Origin: Roseomonas sp. AR75
GTDB taxonomy: Bacteria > Pseudomonadota > Alphaproteobacteria > Acetobacterales > Acetobacteraceae
NCBI RefSeq assembly: GCF_005222815.1
Contig: NZ_STGB01000006.1
Location: forward strand, 124,001 to 188,000
DNA length: 64,000 nucleotides
Direction: 5' to 3'
Shown here: piece after piece, positions 15,164-23,225 of the stretch
Position numbering within the stretch: position 1 is the stretch's first letter
Layout of the letters: each line of letters opens with the position of its first letter
Translations under genes and position numbers: made by a program
The notes under the pieces: generated by a model
Databases searched by the model: none
Seen by the model: only the letters and a program-made list of their open reading frames with translations
Told to the model about the DNA's origin: nothing

Positions 15164-16396
15164 ATGCCGCCCTCGCAGAACAAGATGGCCCTGGATTCGC
15201 GCATGCGGGCGAATCTTCTTCTCCTGGCCATCTGCCAGGCGCTCGGCCAGGCCTGCAACACGATGATGCTCTCGGCCACCGCGTTGTCGGTGGTGACTTT
15301 CTACGCGAACCGCGACCTCGCGACGCTGCCGGTGACGATGCAGCATCTCGGCGTGATGCTGTGGGTGTTCCCGGCGGCGCTGCTGATGCAGCGGATGGGG
15401 CGCCGCTTCGGCTTCCGCGTGGGATCGCTGTTCGGGATGGCCGGGGCGGCGACGATCGGCACCGGCCTGTATCACGGCAGCTTCCTGGTGATGTGCGCAG
15501 GCGGCTTCCTGCTCGGCTATGCGGTGGCCTGCCTGCACCAGTACCGCTTCGCGGCGGTGGAGCTGGTGCCGCTCTCGCACCGCGCCAAGGCGATCTCCTG
15601 GGTGACGGCGGGCGGCATCGTCGCGGCCTTCGTGGGGCCGAGCCTGGTGCGCTGGACGCATGACCAGTGGATCCCCGTCTATATCGGCACCTATGCGGCG
15701 ATCTTCCTGATCCATGCCGTCATCTTCACGGTGATGTCCTTCATCCGCTTCCCCGAATCGCGGATCGCGACATCGGGCGTGCCGGATTCCGGCACGGCGC
15801 CGCCGCGCCCGCTGGCGGAGATCGCGCGGCAGCCGCGTTTCGTCGCGGCGGTGGTCGCGGCGATGGTCGGCTATGGCGTGATGGTGTTCCTGATGGGCGC
15901 CTCGCCGCTGGCCATCGTCGGTTGCGGCATGCCGCATACCGAGGCGCATACGGTGATCCTGATGCATGTGCTGGGCATGTTCGTGCCGGCGCTGTTCACC
16001 GGCAACCTGATCACCCGCTACGGCACCACGCGCATCATGGCGGTGGGCGTGGTGCTGCTGCTGGCCGGTGTCGCCGCCGGGCTTGGCGGGCTCACCGAAT
16101 GGAATTTCCGCATCGCGCTGACGCTGAACGGCGTCGGCTGGAACTTCCTGTTCGTCGGCGCGACGACGCTGGTGACCACCTGCTACCGGCCCAATGAGCG
16201 CGGCAAGGTGCAGGCACTGAACGACTTCCTGATCTTCGGCACGACGGCGATGATGAGCTTCACCGCCGGCTTCCTGCAGGAGCGGCTGGGCTGGTTCGCG
16301 CTGAACTGGTTCTCGCTGGCGCTACTGGCGATGGCGGCGCTGGCGGTGGCCTGGCTCGGCCTGCGGGAGCGGCGGCCGGTTGCGGCGGCGGCCTGA
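15164..16396 (+). CDS. MFS transporter
   Basis: A 410-residue integral membrane protein with about 12 hydrophobic segments in two halves, separated by a charged loop after FPESRIATSG near 200. The MFS loop signature after TM2 is recognisable as MQRMGRRFGFRVGSLFGM. Substrate is not evident; the family covers sugars, organic acids and drugs. Start could be ATG 15164 or 15185; neither has a strong ribosome site. It is separated from the divergent Rap1a-like gene by 195 bases in which I see only a weak promoter-like TTGAGG/TAGCGT pair. Confidence 0.85.
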   Translation: MPPSQNKMALDSRMRANLLLLAICQALGQACNTMMLSATALSVVTFYANRDLATLPVTMQHLGVMLWVFPAALLMQRMGRRFGFRVGSLFGMAGAATIGTGLYHGSFLVMCAGGFLLGYAVACLHQYRFAAVELVPLSHRAKAISWVTAGGIVAAFVGPSLVRWTHDQWIPVYIGTYAAIFLIHAVIFTVMSFIRFPESRIATSGVPDSGTAPPRPLAEIARQPRFVAAVVAAMVGYGVMVFLMGASPLAIVGCGMPHTEAHTVILMHVLGMFVPALFTGNLITRYGTTRIMAVGVVLLLAGVAAGLGGLTEWNFRIALTLNGVGWNFLFVGATTLVTTCYRPNERGKVQALNDFLIFGTTAMMSFTAGFLQERLGWFALNWFSLALLAMAALAVAWLGLRERRPVAAAA

Positions 16397-16485
16397 CGGC
16401 GCGACGATCGGAACTGGCGCGCAGCCCCGCTTTCGCTGCTGGAGCAGATCGCCGTCCAGCCGATGCTCGGATGAGGAAGCCTTCC

Positions 16486-17490
16486 ATGCGCATCGCGATG
16501 TTCAGCACCAAACCTTATGACCGCCGCTCCTTCGAGGCGGTGAATGCCGGGCACGACATCCTCTACCTCGAGCCACGCCTGGCGCCGGAAACCGCACCGC
16601 TGGCGGCCGGCGCGGAGGCAGTCTGCGTCTTCGTGAACGACGACGTCTCGGCCCGCGTGCTGCAGGTTCTGCATGCCGGCGGCACGCGGCTCGTGCTGCT
16701 GCGCTGCGCCGGGTTCAACAACGTGGACCTGAAGGAGGCGGAGCGGCTCGGGCTGCGCGTGGCGCGGGTGCCCGCCTATTCGCCGCATGCGGTCGCAGAA
16801 TTCACCATCGGCCTGCTGCTGTCCCTGGTGCGCGGCATCCATCGCGCCTACCAGCGCACGCGCGACGGCAATTTCGCGCTGGAGGGGCTGCTCGGCTTCG
16901 ACCTGCATGGCCGCACCGCCGGCGTGATCGGCACCGGCCGGATCGGCGTCCTTGTCGCGCGGGCGCTGGCGGCGGGCTTCGGCTGCCGCGTGCTGGCCTA
17001 CGATATCCATCCCGATCCCGAACTCCAGGCGCTCGGCGTGATCTACACCGACCCGCGCAGCATCGCCGCCGAATCCGATATCATCACCCTGCACTGCCCG
17101 CTGACGCCGGAGACGCACCACATCATCCGCGCCGAGACGCTGGCGCTGGCCAAGCCCGGCCTGGTGCTGGTGAACACCAGCCGGGGCGGGCTGATCGACG
17201 CGGAGGCGGCGATCGAGGCGCTGAAGACAGGACGCCTCGGCGGCCTCGCCATCGACGTGTACGAACAGGAAGCGGATGTCTTCTTCGAGGACCTGTCGAA
17301 CGAGATCCTGACCGACGACCTGCTGGCGCGCCTGCTGACCTTCCCCAACGTGCTGGTCACCGGCCACCAGGCCTTCTTCACCCGCGACGCCCTCGGCGCC
17401 ATCGCGACGACCACGCTGAACAACGCGATCCTCATCGAATCCGGCCGCCCGCTCGGCGCATCCGACGTGCCGGCGCCGCGCGGGCCCTGA
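16486..17490 (+). CDS. ldhA: D-2-hydroxyacid dehydrogenase (D-lactate dehydrogenase-like)
   Basis: A 334-residue NAD-dependent enzyme, close in length to LdhA (about 330), which interconverts pyruvate and D-lactate. Features: LLRCAGFNNVDL near 74-85, GVIGTGRIG (NAD loop, near 146-154), VNTSRGGLID with the catalytic-region Arg, AIDVYEQEADVFFEDLS, which is characteristic of D-LDH rather than glycerate or formate dehydrogenases, and the catalytic His in TGHQAFFTRDAL. ATG 16486 is chosen because AGGAAG (16474-16479) is well spaced; an in-frame ATG at 16471 precedes that ribosome site. A three-hairpin repeat follows the stop. Confidence 0.85.
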   Translation: MRIAMFSTKPYDRRSFEAVNAGHDILYLEPRLAPETAPLAAGAEAVCVFVNDDVSARVLQVLHAGGTRLVLLRCAGFNNVDLKEAERLGLRVARVPAYSPHAVAEFTIGLLLSLVRGIHRAYQRTRDGNFALEGLLGFDLHGRTAGVIGTGRIGVLVARALAAGFGCRVLAYDIHPDPELQALGVIYTDPRSIAAESDIITLHCPLTPETHHIIRAETLALAKPGLVLVNTSRGGLIDAEAAIEALKTGRLGGLAIDVYEQEADVFFEDLSNEILTDDLLARLLTFPNVLVTGHQAFFTRDALGAIATTTLNNAILIESGRPLGASDVPAPRGP

Positions 17491-17496
17491 ACGGCG

Positions 17497-17610
17497 CCGG
17501 GAGGGACGCCGTCCCTCCCGGACCCTCCCTGCCAAGGGGCAGTGGCCCCTTGGAACCCTTGAGTTCATGGGTTGGAGAGGGAGGGGTTCGGGGAGGGCAG
17601 CGCCCTCCCC
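17497..17610. repeat. Compound intergenic repeat with three perfect hairpins
   Basis: Three perfect stems lie in the gap between convergent genes. CCGGGAGGGAC-gcc-GTCCCTCCCGG is at 17497-17521, CCAAGGGGC-agtg-GCCCCTTGG at 17532-17553, and GGGGAGGGC-agc-GCCCTCCCC at 17590-17610. A weaker AACCC/GGGTT pair (17554-17573) lies between the second and third. Stems of 9-11 bp with 3-4 base loops in tandem look like a REP/ERIC-type dispersed element, and could also act as a bidirectional transcript end. Confidence 0.7.
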
Positions 17611-17617
17611 GGCGCGT

Positions 17618-18661
17618 CTAGTAGCCCGCCGCGGCGTACGGCGTCGGTGCGTCGCGGCGGTAGACCAGCAGGTCGCGGCGGTAGGAGACGATGCAGCGGC
17701 CCTGCATGTCGCGGGCTTCCGTCTGCACGCTGAGGATTCCCTCATGCGGGCGGGACTTCGAATCGCGCTTGCCCAGCACGCGCGATTCCGCCTCGACGGT
17801 GTCGCCCACATGCACGGGGTGGGGCAGGCGGATCTCCGTCCAGCCGAGATTGGCGACGACGCGGCCGAAGCTGCGGGTAGAGAGCGCGGCGGCGGCGCCG
17901 ATGACGAAGGTCTCCGGCACCTTCATGCGGCCTTCGCCGTGGCGCGCGATCCAGTCCAGGTCCTGGGTGCGCGGATCGGTGTCGAAGGCGCGGCGGCCGT
18001 ATTCCACGCATTCATGCGCGTGGAAGCTGCGGCGCGGCGCGTGGAGGAAGCAGTCGCCCTCCCGGAAATCCTCGAAGAAGATGCCGACCTGCTCGGTGAG
18101 CGCGCCGTCGGCTTCCCGGCGGTACCCGGCGAAGCGCGGGTCGTCGTCGGCGCTGCCCTGCGGCGCGTCGGGTGCGGCGCCGCGGCGATGGATGGCGAGC
18201 GTGCCGCGCAGCTTGGCCACCACGGTGCCGTCCGGCTTCACGCAGCGGAACTCCACGGTCACGGCGCCGGTCGGGCCGTCGCTGGCGCTGTCCACCGCCA
18301 GCACCTCGCTCTCGGCATAGATCGTGTCGCCGCCGAACAGCGGCGCGGACAGCGCGATGCTGTCGAAGCCGAGGATCGCCGCGCGGTCGCCATAGGTCTT
18401 GTTCGCCATGCCGACCACCCGCTGCACGGTGGCGGTGGAGACCATCAGCGGCCGCTTCCACGCGGTCTGGTCGGCGTAATGCGCGTCGTAATGCAGCATC
18501 GCGGCGTTGAAGGTATCCAGCGCCTCCTCGACGTTGTCGCGCTGCGAGAGGGTGATGCCGGGACGATGGCGGAAGCGCATGCCCGGCGCGAAGGCTTCGA
18601 GCGGCAGCCCCCAATGCTCGCGCCAGCGCTGCGTGCCGACGGCGTAGTAGAAGCCATGCAT
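17618..18661 (-). CDS. MaoC-family hydratase, mesaconyl-CoA hydratase-like
   Basis: A 347-residue protein with two hot-dog domains, each starting with a long helix-strand segment (residues about 20-160 and 195-345). The second contains GIFFEDFREGDCFLHAPRRSFHAHECVEYGRRAF, the hydratase-2 type substrate pocket. Length matches mesaconyl-CoA hydratases (about 340), which convert mesaconyl-CoA to beta-methylmalyl-CoA. Its ATG overlaps the GntR gene stop, so it is third in the caiB-gntR-maoC operon. A CoA-transferase plus hydratase pair suggests activation and hydration of a C4/C5 dicarboxylate such as mesaconate, itaconate or citramalate. The exact substrate is inference. Confidence 0.8.
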   Translation of the reverse strand: MHGFYYAVGTQRWREHWGLPLEAFAPGMRFRHRPGITLSQRDNVEEALDTFNAAMLHYDAHYADQTAWKRPLMVSTATVQRVVGMANKTYGDRAAILGFDSIALSAPLFGGDTIYAESEVLAVDSASDGPTGAVTVEFRCVKPDGTVVAKLRGTLAIHRRGAAPDAPQGSADDDPRFAGYRREADGALTEQVGIFFEDFREGDCFLHAPRRSFHAHECVEYGRRAFDTDPRTQDLDWIARHGEGRMKVPETFVIGAAAALSTRSFGRVVANLGWTEIRLPHPVHVGDTVEAESRVLGKRDSKSRPHEGILSVQTEARDMQGRCIVSYRRDLLVYRRDAPTPYAAAGY

Positions 18662-19404
18662 CAGGTCGCATCTCCCAGGTCAGGCAGGCCGGCGCGGCGC
18701 AGCGAAGCGGTGTGCACGTAGCGGCCGGCGGGAAACAGGCTGCGGCTTGCCAGCAGCAGGCGTCCGGACCGGCCGAGATAGACGCGCCGCGTGAGTAGCG
18801 CCGCGCCGCCGGTCGGTGCCTGCAGCGTGGCGGCGTCGTCCGGTGGCAGGGCCACCGCTTCCAGGCTCTGGCGGATCGCCTCGACGTTCTCGGCATTGGC
18901 ACGGGCGAGGCGCGTGGCGAGCGAGCCGCGGAAATCGTGCAGCGGTTCCGCCGCGATGCCGAGCGCGCGCGGCAGGCGATGGACCGAAAGGCACACCGGC
19001 AGGCCACCGGGCCCGCGGCGCAGCGCGCGCAGCGTGATCATCGCCGTGCCGGCGGCGATGCCGAACTCCCGCGCGGTGTCCGCATCGGCCGGCGCCTGTT
19101 CGCGCGACAGCAGGTCGAAGGCGAGGTCGGCGGTGAAGCGCAGCACCTCGTCCACGCTGCTGGCGTCGTGGACATAGAGATCGCGCGCCTCGGCCGCTTC
19201 GACGCGCGTGCCCGCGCCGCGTCGGCGGCTGACCAGGCCGCGCCGTTCCAGCTCCGCCAGCGCGTGGCGCAGCGTGATGCGGCTGGCGCCGAAGCGCTCG
19301 CAGAGCGCATGCTCGCCGGGCAGCAGGGCGCCCACGGGCGGATCGCCGGCGCGGATGCGCGCGGCCAGCGCCTGCGCGATCTCCTGCCAGCGCGCCGGCA
19401 TCAC
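18661..19404 (-). CDS. GntR-family regulator, HutC/UTRA type
   Basis: A 247-residue repressor-like protein. Residues 5-70 form the winged helix-turn-helix (LLPGEHALCERFGASRITLRHALAELERRGLVSRRRGAGTRV). Residues about 90-240 form a UTRA ligand-binding domain. It sits between the caiB and maoC genes with overlapping starts and stops, so it probably controls its own operon and the divergent Bug receptor in response to a pathway acid or CoA ester. A TTGTcataACAA site in the divergent promoter is a possible operator. Confidence 0.88.
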   Translation of the reverse strand: MMPARWQEIAQALAARIRAGDPPVGALLPGEHALCERFGASRITLRHALAELERRGLVSRRRGAGTRVEAAEARDLYVHDASSVDEVLRFTADLAFDLLSREQAPADADTAREFGIAAGTAMITLRALRRGPGGLPVCLSVHRLPRALGIAAEPLHDFRGSLATRLARANAENVEAIRQSLEAVALPPDDAATLQAPTGGAALLTRRVYLGRSGRLLLASRSLFPAGRYVHTASLRRAGLPDLGDAT

Positions 19405-20603
19405 ACCACGCCGGCTTCGCGCAGCGCGGCGATCTCGCCGGCGTCGAAGCCGGCTTCCGCGAGCACCGCATCGGTATCGGCGCCCAGCGCGGGCGCGGGC
19501 GAGGAGGGGCGCGCGGCGACGGTGCTGCGCACGGGATTGGCCAGCACCTTCACCTCCGCGCCCTCGGCGCTGCGCAGCGTCTCGACCATGCCGCGCGCAT
19601 GCACGAAGGGATTTTCGAGCGCCTGCGCGACATCATGGATCGGCGCCGCAGGGATGGCGCCGCCGAAGATCGCGAGCCATTCGGCGGTGGAGCGGTGGGA
19701 AAGCAGGCCGTCCAGCATCTCCGTCAGCTCGTGGCGCGCGCGCAGCCGGTCGGGAAAGCGGGCGTAGCGCGGATCCTGCCCGAGCTCCGGCACGCCCATC
19801 TTCTCGCAGAGCAGGGGCCAGAACTTCTCCTTGTTGCACATCAGGTAGATCCAGCCGTCGCGCGTGCGATAGGCCTGGCAGGGCACCAGCGAGGGATGCG
19901 CTGAGCGCGGCAGCCGGGTAGTGACGGCGCCGGCATTCAGGTACCAGTGCGCGATGTAGTTCAGGTCGAACAGCGCCAGGTCGAACAGGCTGACATCCAC
20001 ATCCATGCCCTGCCCCGTGCCGCGCGCGCGCATCACGCCGGAGACCAGCGCCAGGCCCAGCACCACGCCGGTCATCAGGTCGATGACCGACAGACCCATG
20101 CGGGAGGGCGCGCCCTCCGGGTCGCCGGTCAGGTGGAAGATCCCGGCCTCGGCCTGCATCAGGTAGTCGTAGCCGGGCCACTTCGCGCGCTCCCCATCGC
20201 GGCCATAGCCCGACAGATGCGCGCAGACGATGCGCGGATTGGCCGCGGCCAGCGCGGCGTGATCCAGGCCGAGCGCCTTCGGCACGTCGCCGCGCAGGTT
20301 GGTCGCGACCGCATCCGCCTTCGCCGCCAGCCGCGCGAAGGCGGCGCGGCCTTCCGGCCTGCCGAGATCCAGCGTGACACTGCGCTTGCCGCGGTTCAGA
20401 CCCTGGAAGAACACGCTGCGCGCGGTCTCCGGCATCTCCGGCAGGAAATGCGGGCCGACGCTGCGCGCCATGTCGCCGCCATCGGACGGGTTCTCGATCT
20501 TGATCACCTCGGCGCCGAGGTCGGCCAGGAACTGGGTGCCGAAGGGTCCCGCGCCATACTGCTCCACCGACAGGATCCGCACGCCTTCGAGCAGGGGCAG
20601 CAT
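19401..20603 (-). CDS. CaiB/BaiF family III CoA-transferase
   Basis: A 400-residue class III CoA-transferase that moves CoA between carboxylic acids through an aspartyl-CoA intermediate. Visible are GVRILSVEQYGAGPFGTQFLADLGAEVIKIE at the N-terminus, NRGKRSVTLDL near 70-80, the CoA-binding SGYGRDG, and the catalytic Asp175 in MGLSVIDLMTG. Length is typical. It is the first gene of a minus-strand operon with a GntR regulator and a MaoC hydratase, divergent from a Bug-type solute receptor. An uptake, activation and hydration route for a dicarboxylic acid is the simplest reading. Confidence 0.9.
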   Translation of the reverse strand: MLPLLEGVRILSVEQYGAGPFGTQFLADLGAEVIKIENPSDGGDMARSVGPHFLPEMPETARSVFFQGLNRGKRSVTLDLGRPEGRAAFARLAAKADAVATNLRGDVPKALGLDHAALAAANPRIVCAHLSGYGRDGERAKWPGYDYLMQAEAGIFHLTGDPEGAPSRMGLSVIDLMTGVVLGLALVSGVMRARGTGQGMDVDVSLFDLALFDLNYIAHWYLNAGAVTTRLPRSAHPSLVPCQAYRTRDGWIYLMCNKEKFWPLLCEKMGVPELGQDPRYARFPDRLRARHELTEMLDGLLSHRSTAEWLAIFGGAIPAAPIHDVAQALENPFVHARGMVETLRSAEGAEVKVLANPVRSTVAARPSSPAPALGADTDAVLAEAGFDAGEIAALREAGVV

Positions 20604-20642
20604 GGTTTCTCCTTCAGGCGATGCGTTGCGGGGGTGGGCAAG

Positions 20643-20654
20643 TTGTCATAACAA
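20643..20654. promoter_or_regulatory. Candidate operator in the caiB / Bug receptor divergent promoter
   Basis: TTGTcataACAA is an inverted repeat with GT...AC ends, the general form of GntR-family sites. It is the only A+T-rich spot in the 112-base divergent region 20604-20715. The GntR regulator encoded in the adjacent operon is the obvious candidate binder. Four-base arms are short, so this is suggestive only. Confidence 0.35.
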
Positions 20655-20715
20655 TTCACCGGGCCAGCGCCCCGCGCAAGCGGTCGGCGCCGGCCGGAGA
20701 CATGGGAGGAAGTGC

Positions 20716-21711
20716 ATGGCGGCAGCGAGCATCACGCGTCGCGCGGCGGGTCTGGCCGCGCTCGGCGCGATGGCGGCGGGCGGGGCGCGCGCCCAGGCCT
20801 GGCCGACGCGGCCGATCCGCCTGATCGTGCCCTTCCCCGCCGGGAATGCCGGCGACATCACCGCCCGCGTGATGGGCGAGGAACTCTCCAAGCGGCTCGG
20901 GCAGCCGGTGGTGGTGGACAACCGCGCGGGCGGCTCGGGCAGCATCGGCATCCAGGCCGTGCTGCAGGCGCCGGCGGATGGCTATACGCTGCTGGTCACC
21001 TCGCTCTCGCCGCTGTCCATCGTGCCGGCGCTGAATGCGAACCTGCCCTATGACGTGGAGCGCGACCTGGTGCCGGTCGCGCTGATCGGCTGGACCGGCA
21101 TGATGCTGGTCGCCGCGCCGGATTTTCCCGCGACAGACCTGGCGGGCGTGATCCGGGAACTGCGCGCCAATCCCGGCAAGCACAACTTCGCCAATGTCGG
21201 CCCGGGCACGCTGAGCCATCTGACCGCGGAGCTGTTCCGCATAAGCCTCGGCCTGGAATTCGAGGGCGTGACCTATCGCGGCAGCGGCCAGGCGCTGATG
21301 GACGTGAATGCCGGGCGCGTGCCGCTGATGTTCGACGGCATGACCTCCTCGCTCGCGCAGGCACGGGGCGGGCGGGTGAAGCCGATCGCGGTATCCTCGG
21401 CGCGCCGCTCGATCTTCGCGCAGGACGTGCCGGCGCTGGCGGAATCGGGCGATGCGCGGCTGGCCGGATTCGAATCCGTCGGCTGGACCGGCATGCTCGC
21501 CGCGCGCGGCACGCCGCGCCCGATCGTCGATCGGCTGAACGCCGTGGTGAACGAGGCGCTGGCCGATCCCGCGCTGGCGCAGCGTTTTGCCGCGCAGGCG
21601 CTGGAGGTGTTCCCGCCCAGCACGCCCGAGCATTTCGCCAGCTATATCCGCGCCGATTCCGAGCGTTGGCGGCGCGTGGTGCGGGAGGCGAAGATCTCGG
21701 TGAACAACTGA
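20716..21711 (+). CDS. Bug-type tripartite tricarboxylate transporter receptor
   Basis: A 331-residue periplasmic solute-binding protein with an export signal (residues 1-26, ITRRAAGLAALGAMAAGGARAQ). It shows the TctC/Bug pattern: WPTRPIRLIVPFPAGNAGDITAR, GQPVVVDNRAGGSGSIG, APADGYTLLV, LPYDVERDLVPVALIG and a conserved late segment GTPRPIVDRLNAVVNEAL. ATG 20716 has AGGAAG close upstream; a longer frame exists but the signal peptide fixes the start. No TctA/TctB membrane genes are in the window, so it is an orphan receptor. Divergence from the caiB operon suggests its ligand is the acid processed there. Confidence 0.9.
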   Translation: MAAASITRRAAGLAALGAMAAGGARAQAWPTRPIRLIVPFPAGNAGDITARVMGEELSKRLGQPVVVDNRAGGSGSIGIQAVLQAPADGYTLLVTSLSPLSIVPALNANLPYDVERDLVPVALIGWTGMMLVAAPDFPATDLAGVIRELRANPGKHNFANVGPGTLSHLTAELFRISLGLEFEGVTYRGSGQALMDVNAGRVPLMFDGMTSSLAQARGGRVKPIAVSSARRSIFAQDVPALAESGDARLAGFESVGWTGMLAARGTPRPIVDRLNAVVNEALADPALAQRFAAQALEVFPPSTPEHFASYIRADSERWRRVVREAKISVNN

Positions 21712-21740
21712 CTGCCGGACGCGGCGAAGCGCGTCGCTTC

Positions 21741-21754
21741 TTGACGCGGATCAA
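21741..21754. promoter_or_regulatory. FNR/FixK-type anaerobox
   Basis: TTGACGCGGATCAA matches the TTGAY-N4-RTCAA consensus of FNR, Anr and FixK regulators, and is centred 60 bases before the ATG at 21808. A class II arrangement would place the -10 at 21777-21782, where CATCCT matches 3 of 6 consensus bases. Predicted effect: activation under low oxygen. The consensus match is seen; function is inferred. Confidence 0.5.
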
Positions 21755-21807
21755 CGCGCGCGCGGCGGTCCGGCGCCATCCTGCTCGGCAATCGAGAGGA
21801 TGGCGCC

Positions 21808-22491
21808 ATGTCCGGGACTTGGCACGACTGGCCGATCACCGCTGACCTGCGGGCGTACCGCGTCGGCGTGTTCGAGCAGCGCGCCGTCGTGCTCACGCGC
21901 TATCGTCTGGACAAGCGCGTGCAACTCGGCGCCTGTCCCGGCCTCTCCCTCGAATGGATCCGCCAGCACCAGCGCTGGCCCAACCAGACCTCGGCGGAAC
22001 GGCTGCATGACCTCGACAAGCCGGAGGTCTGGGAGGATGCGGCGGATTACAGCTTCGGGTTCAACGATGCTCCGAGGCCGACCTATCCGGAGCGGATGCA
22101 GGAAGGCCTGCTGCTCGAGCCGAAGGTCACCTTCGAATCGGCCGATCCGATCGGCGAAGCTGCGGAATTCTGCACCTTCTTCGACCCGACGAACAAATAC
22201 ACGATGATCATCGTGCATCTGGATGGGGTGGACGCCGTCCATGTCTGCGCCGGGTTCAGCAGCAGCGCGGGGCGCTTCATCAGGACCAAGAGCCTGCTGC
22301 TGTTCGACGCGAACTATGGGGAGTTCGTCGTGGAATTGACGGGGTCCGCCATGCGCAGGTTCATGAAGGCATGGGTCGGGCAGTTCGCCACCTATGTGAA
22401 CGGCCGCACGGGTGCGCATATCCCGCTGAAGGTCAAGCGGATCGAGGTGACGCAGCTCCAGGACGTCATCGGCACGCGCCCGCGTCGCTGA
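21808..22491 (+). CDS. Candidate YopT/C58-type cysteine protease domain protein
   Basis: A 227-residue protein without signal peptide or membrane segment. It contains the three landmarks of the papain-like YopT (C58) fold: LGACPGLSLEWI with Cys43 at the start of a helix, DAVHVCAGF with His145 after a beta strand, and LFDANYGEF with Asp167. The phrase FDxNYGEF is typical of this peptidase family. YopT itself cleaves prenylated Rho GTPases, but many bacterial relatives have unknown targets. Here the domain stands alone, with no chaperone or secretion gene adjacent, and an FNR-like box upstream. The His-Asp spacing (22) is longer than in YopT. Assigned from motif recognition only. Confidence 0.6.
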   Translation: MSGTWHDWPITADLRAYRVGVFEQRAVVLTRYRLDKRVQLGACPGLSLEWIRQHQRWPNQTSAERLHDLDKPEVWEDAADYSFGFNDAPRPTYPERMQEGLLLEPKVTFESADPIGEAAEFCTFFDPTNKYTMIIVHLDGVDAVHVCAGFSSSAGRFIRTKSLLLFDANYGEFVVELTGSAMRRFMKAWVGQFATYVNGRTGAHIPLKVKRIEVTQLQDVIGTRPRR

Positions 22492-22521
22492 CCGCGTGGT
22501 TCCGGGAAACACTGCCCGATA

Positions 22522-23217
22522 TCAGGGCGCCCCCTCCGCTTCCAGCGCGCGCGCCGCGCGGTGACGGCGCAGCAGCCACCAGCCGAGGCCGATGGACACC
22601 GCGAGCAGCAGCCCCGCCAGGGATAGCTGCCAGGCGCCATCCACGCGGATGCCCTTGCCCAGCAGGGCAAAGACGATCGTCTGCGGCAGGTAGCCGAGCG
22701 CGGAGCCCAGCAGGAAGGGGCCGGGCTTGAGCGCGGCCATGCCGGCCAGCAGGTTCAGCGCGATGTTGCTGCCGACCGGCAGCAGGCGGAGCGCTAGCGT
22801 CGCCTCGAAAGGGCTGGCGGCGAGCACGTCGCGCAGCGGCCGCAGGCGCTTGCCGAAGCGCCCGCGCAGGCGGCGTTCCGCCCAATCGCGGCCGAGCAGC
22901 CGGGCCCAGCCATAGCTCGCCGCGCAGCCCAGCATCTGCGCGGCCAGCGCCAGCACGCTGCCGAGCACGGTGCCGTAGGCATAGCCGCCGAGGAAGGCGA
23001 CGGATTGCCGCGGCACGCCGGCCGCCGTCAGCGCGGCGCCGACCAGCACGAACACGGCTTCGCCCCGAAACCCCTCGCCGCGGATCGAGCGGTCCACCCA
23101 GGCGGTACCGGGCACGCCGCCCATCTCCCGCAGCAGCGCGCCGGCGCCGAGCAGCCCGGCCGCGAGCAGCAGCAGCTTGCCGAGCGCCATCCAGCGCCCG
23201 CGCGGGTCGGCGGCCAT
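22522..23217 (-). CDS. TVP38/TMEM64 (VTT domain) membrane protein
   Basis: A 231-residue integral membrane protein with about six hydrophobic segments. The VTT/SNARE-associated core is visible as GVPRQSVAFLGGYAYGTVLGSVLALAAQMLG, with a later LRLLPVGSNIALNLLAG and SALGYLPQTIVFALLGKG. Related DedA-superfamily proteins are implicated in lipid-carrier recycling (undecaprenyl phosphate) and membrane homeostasis. It lies 8 bases after the GT2 glycosyltransferase on the same strand, so a joint role in lipid-linked sugar handling is plausible. Start ATG 23217. Confidence 0.82.
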   Translation of the reverse strand: MAADPRGRWMALGKLLLLAAGLLGAGALLREMGGVPGTAWVDRSIRGEGFRGEAVFVLVGAALTAAGVPRQSVAFLGGYAYGTVLGSVLALAAQMLGCAASYGWARLLGRDWAERRLRGRFGKRLRPLRDVLAASPFEATLALRLLPVGSNIALNLLAGMAALKPGPFLLGSALGYLPQTIVFALLGKGIRVDGAWQLSLAGLLLAVSIGLGWWLLRRHRAARALEAEGAP

Positions 23218-23225
23218 TGCCGCGT

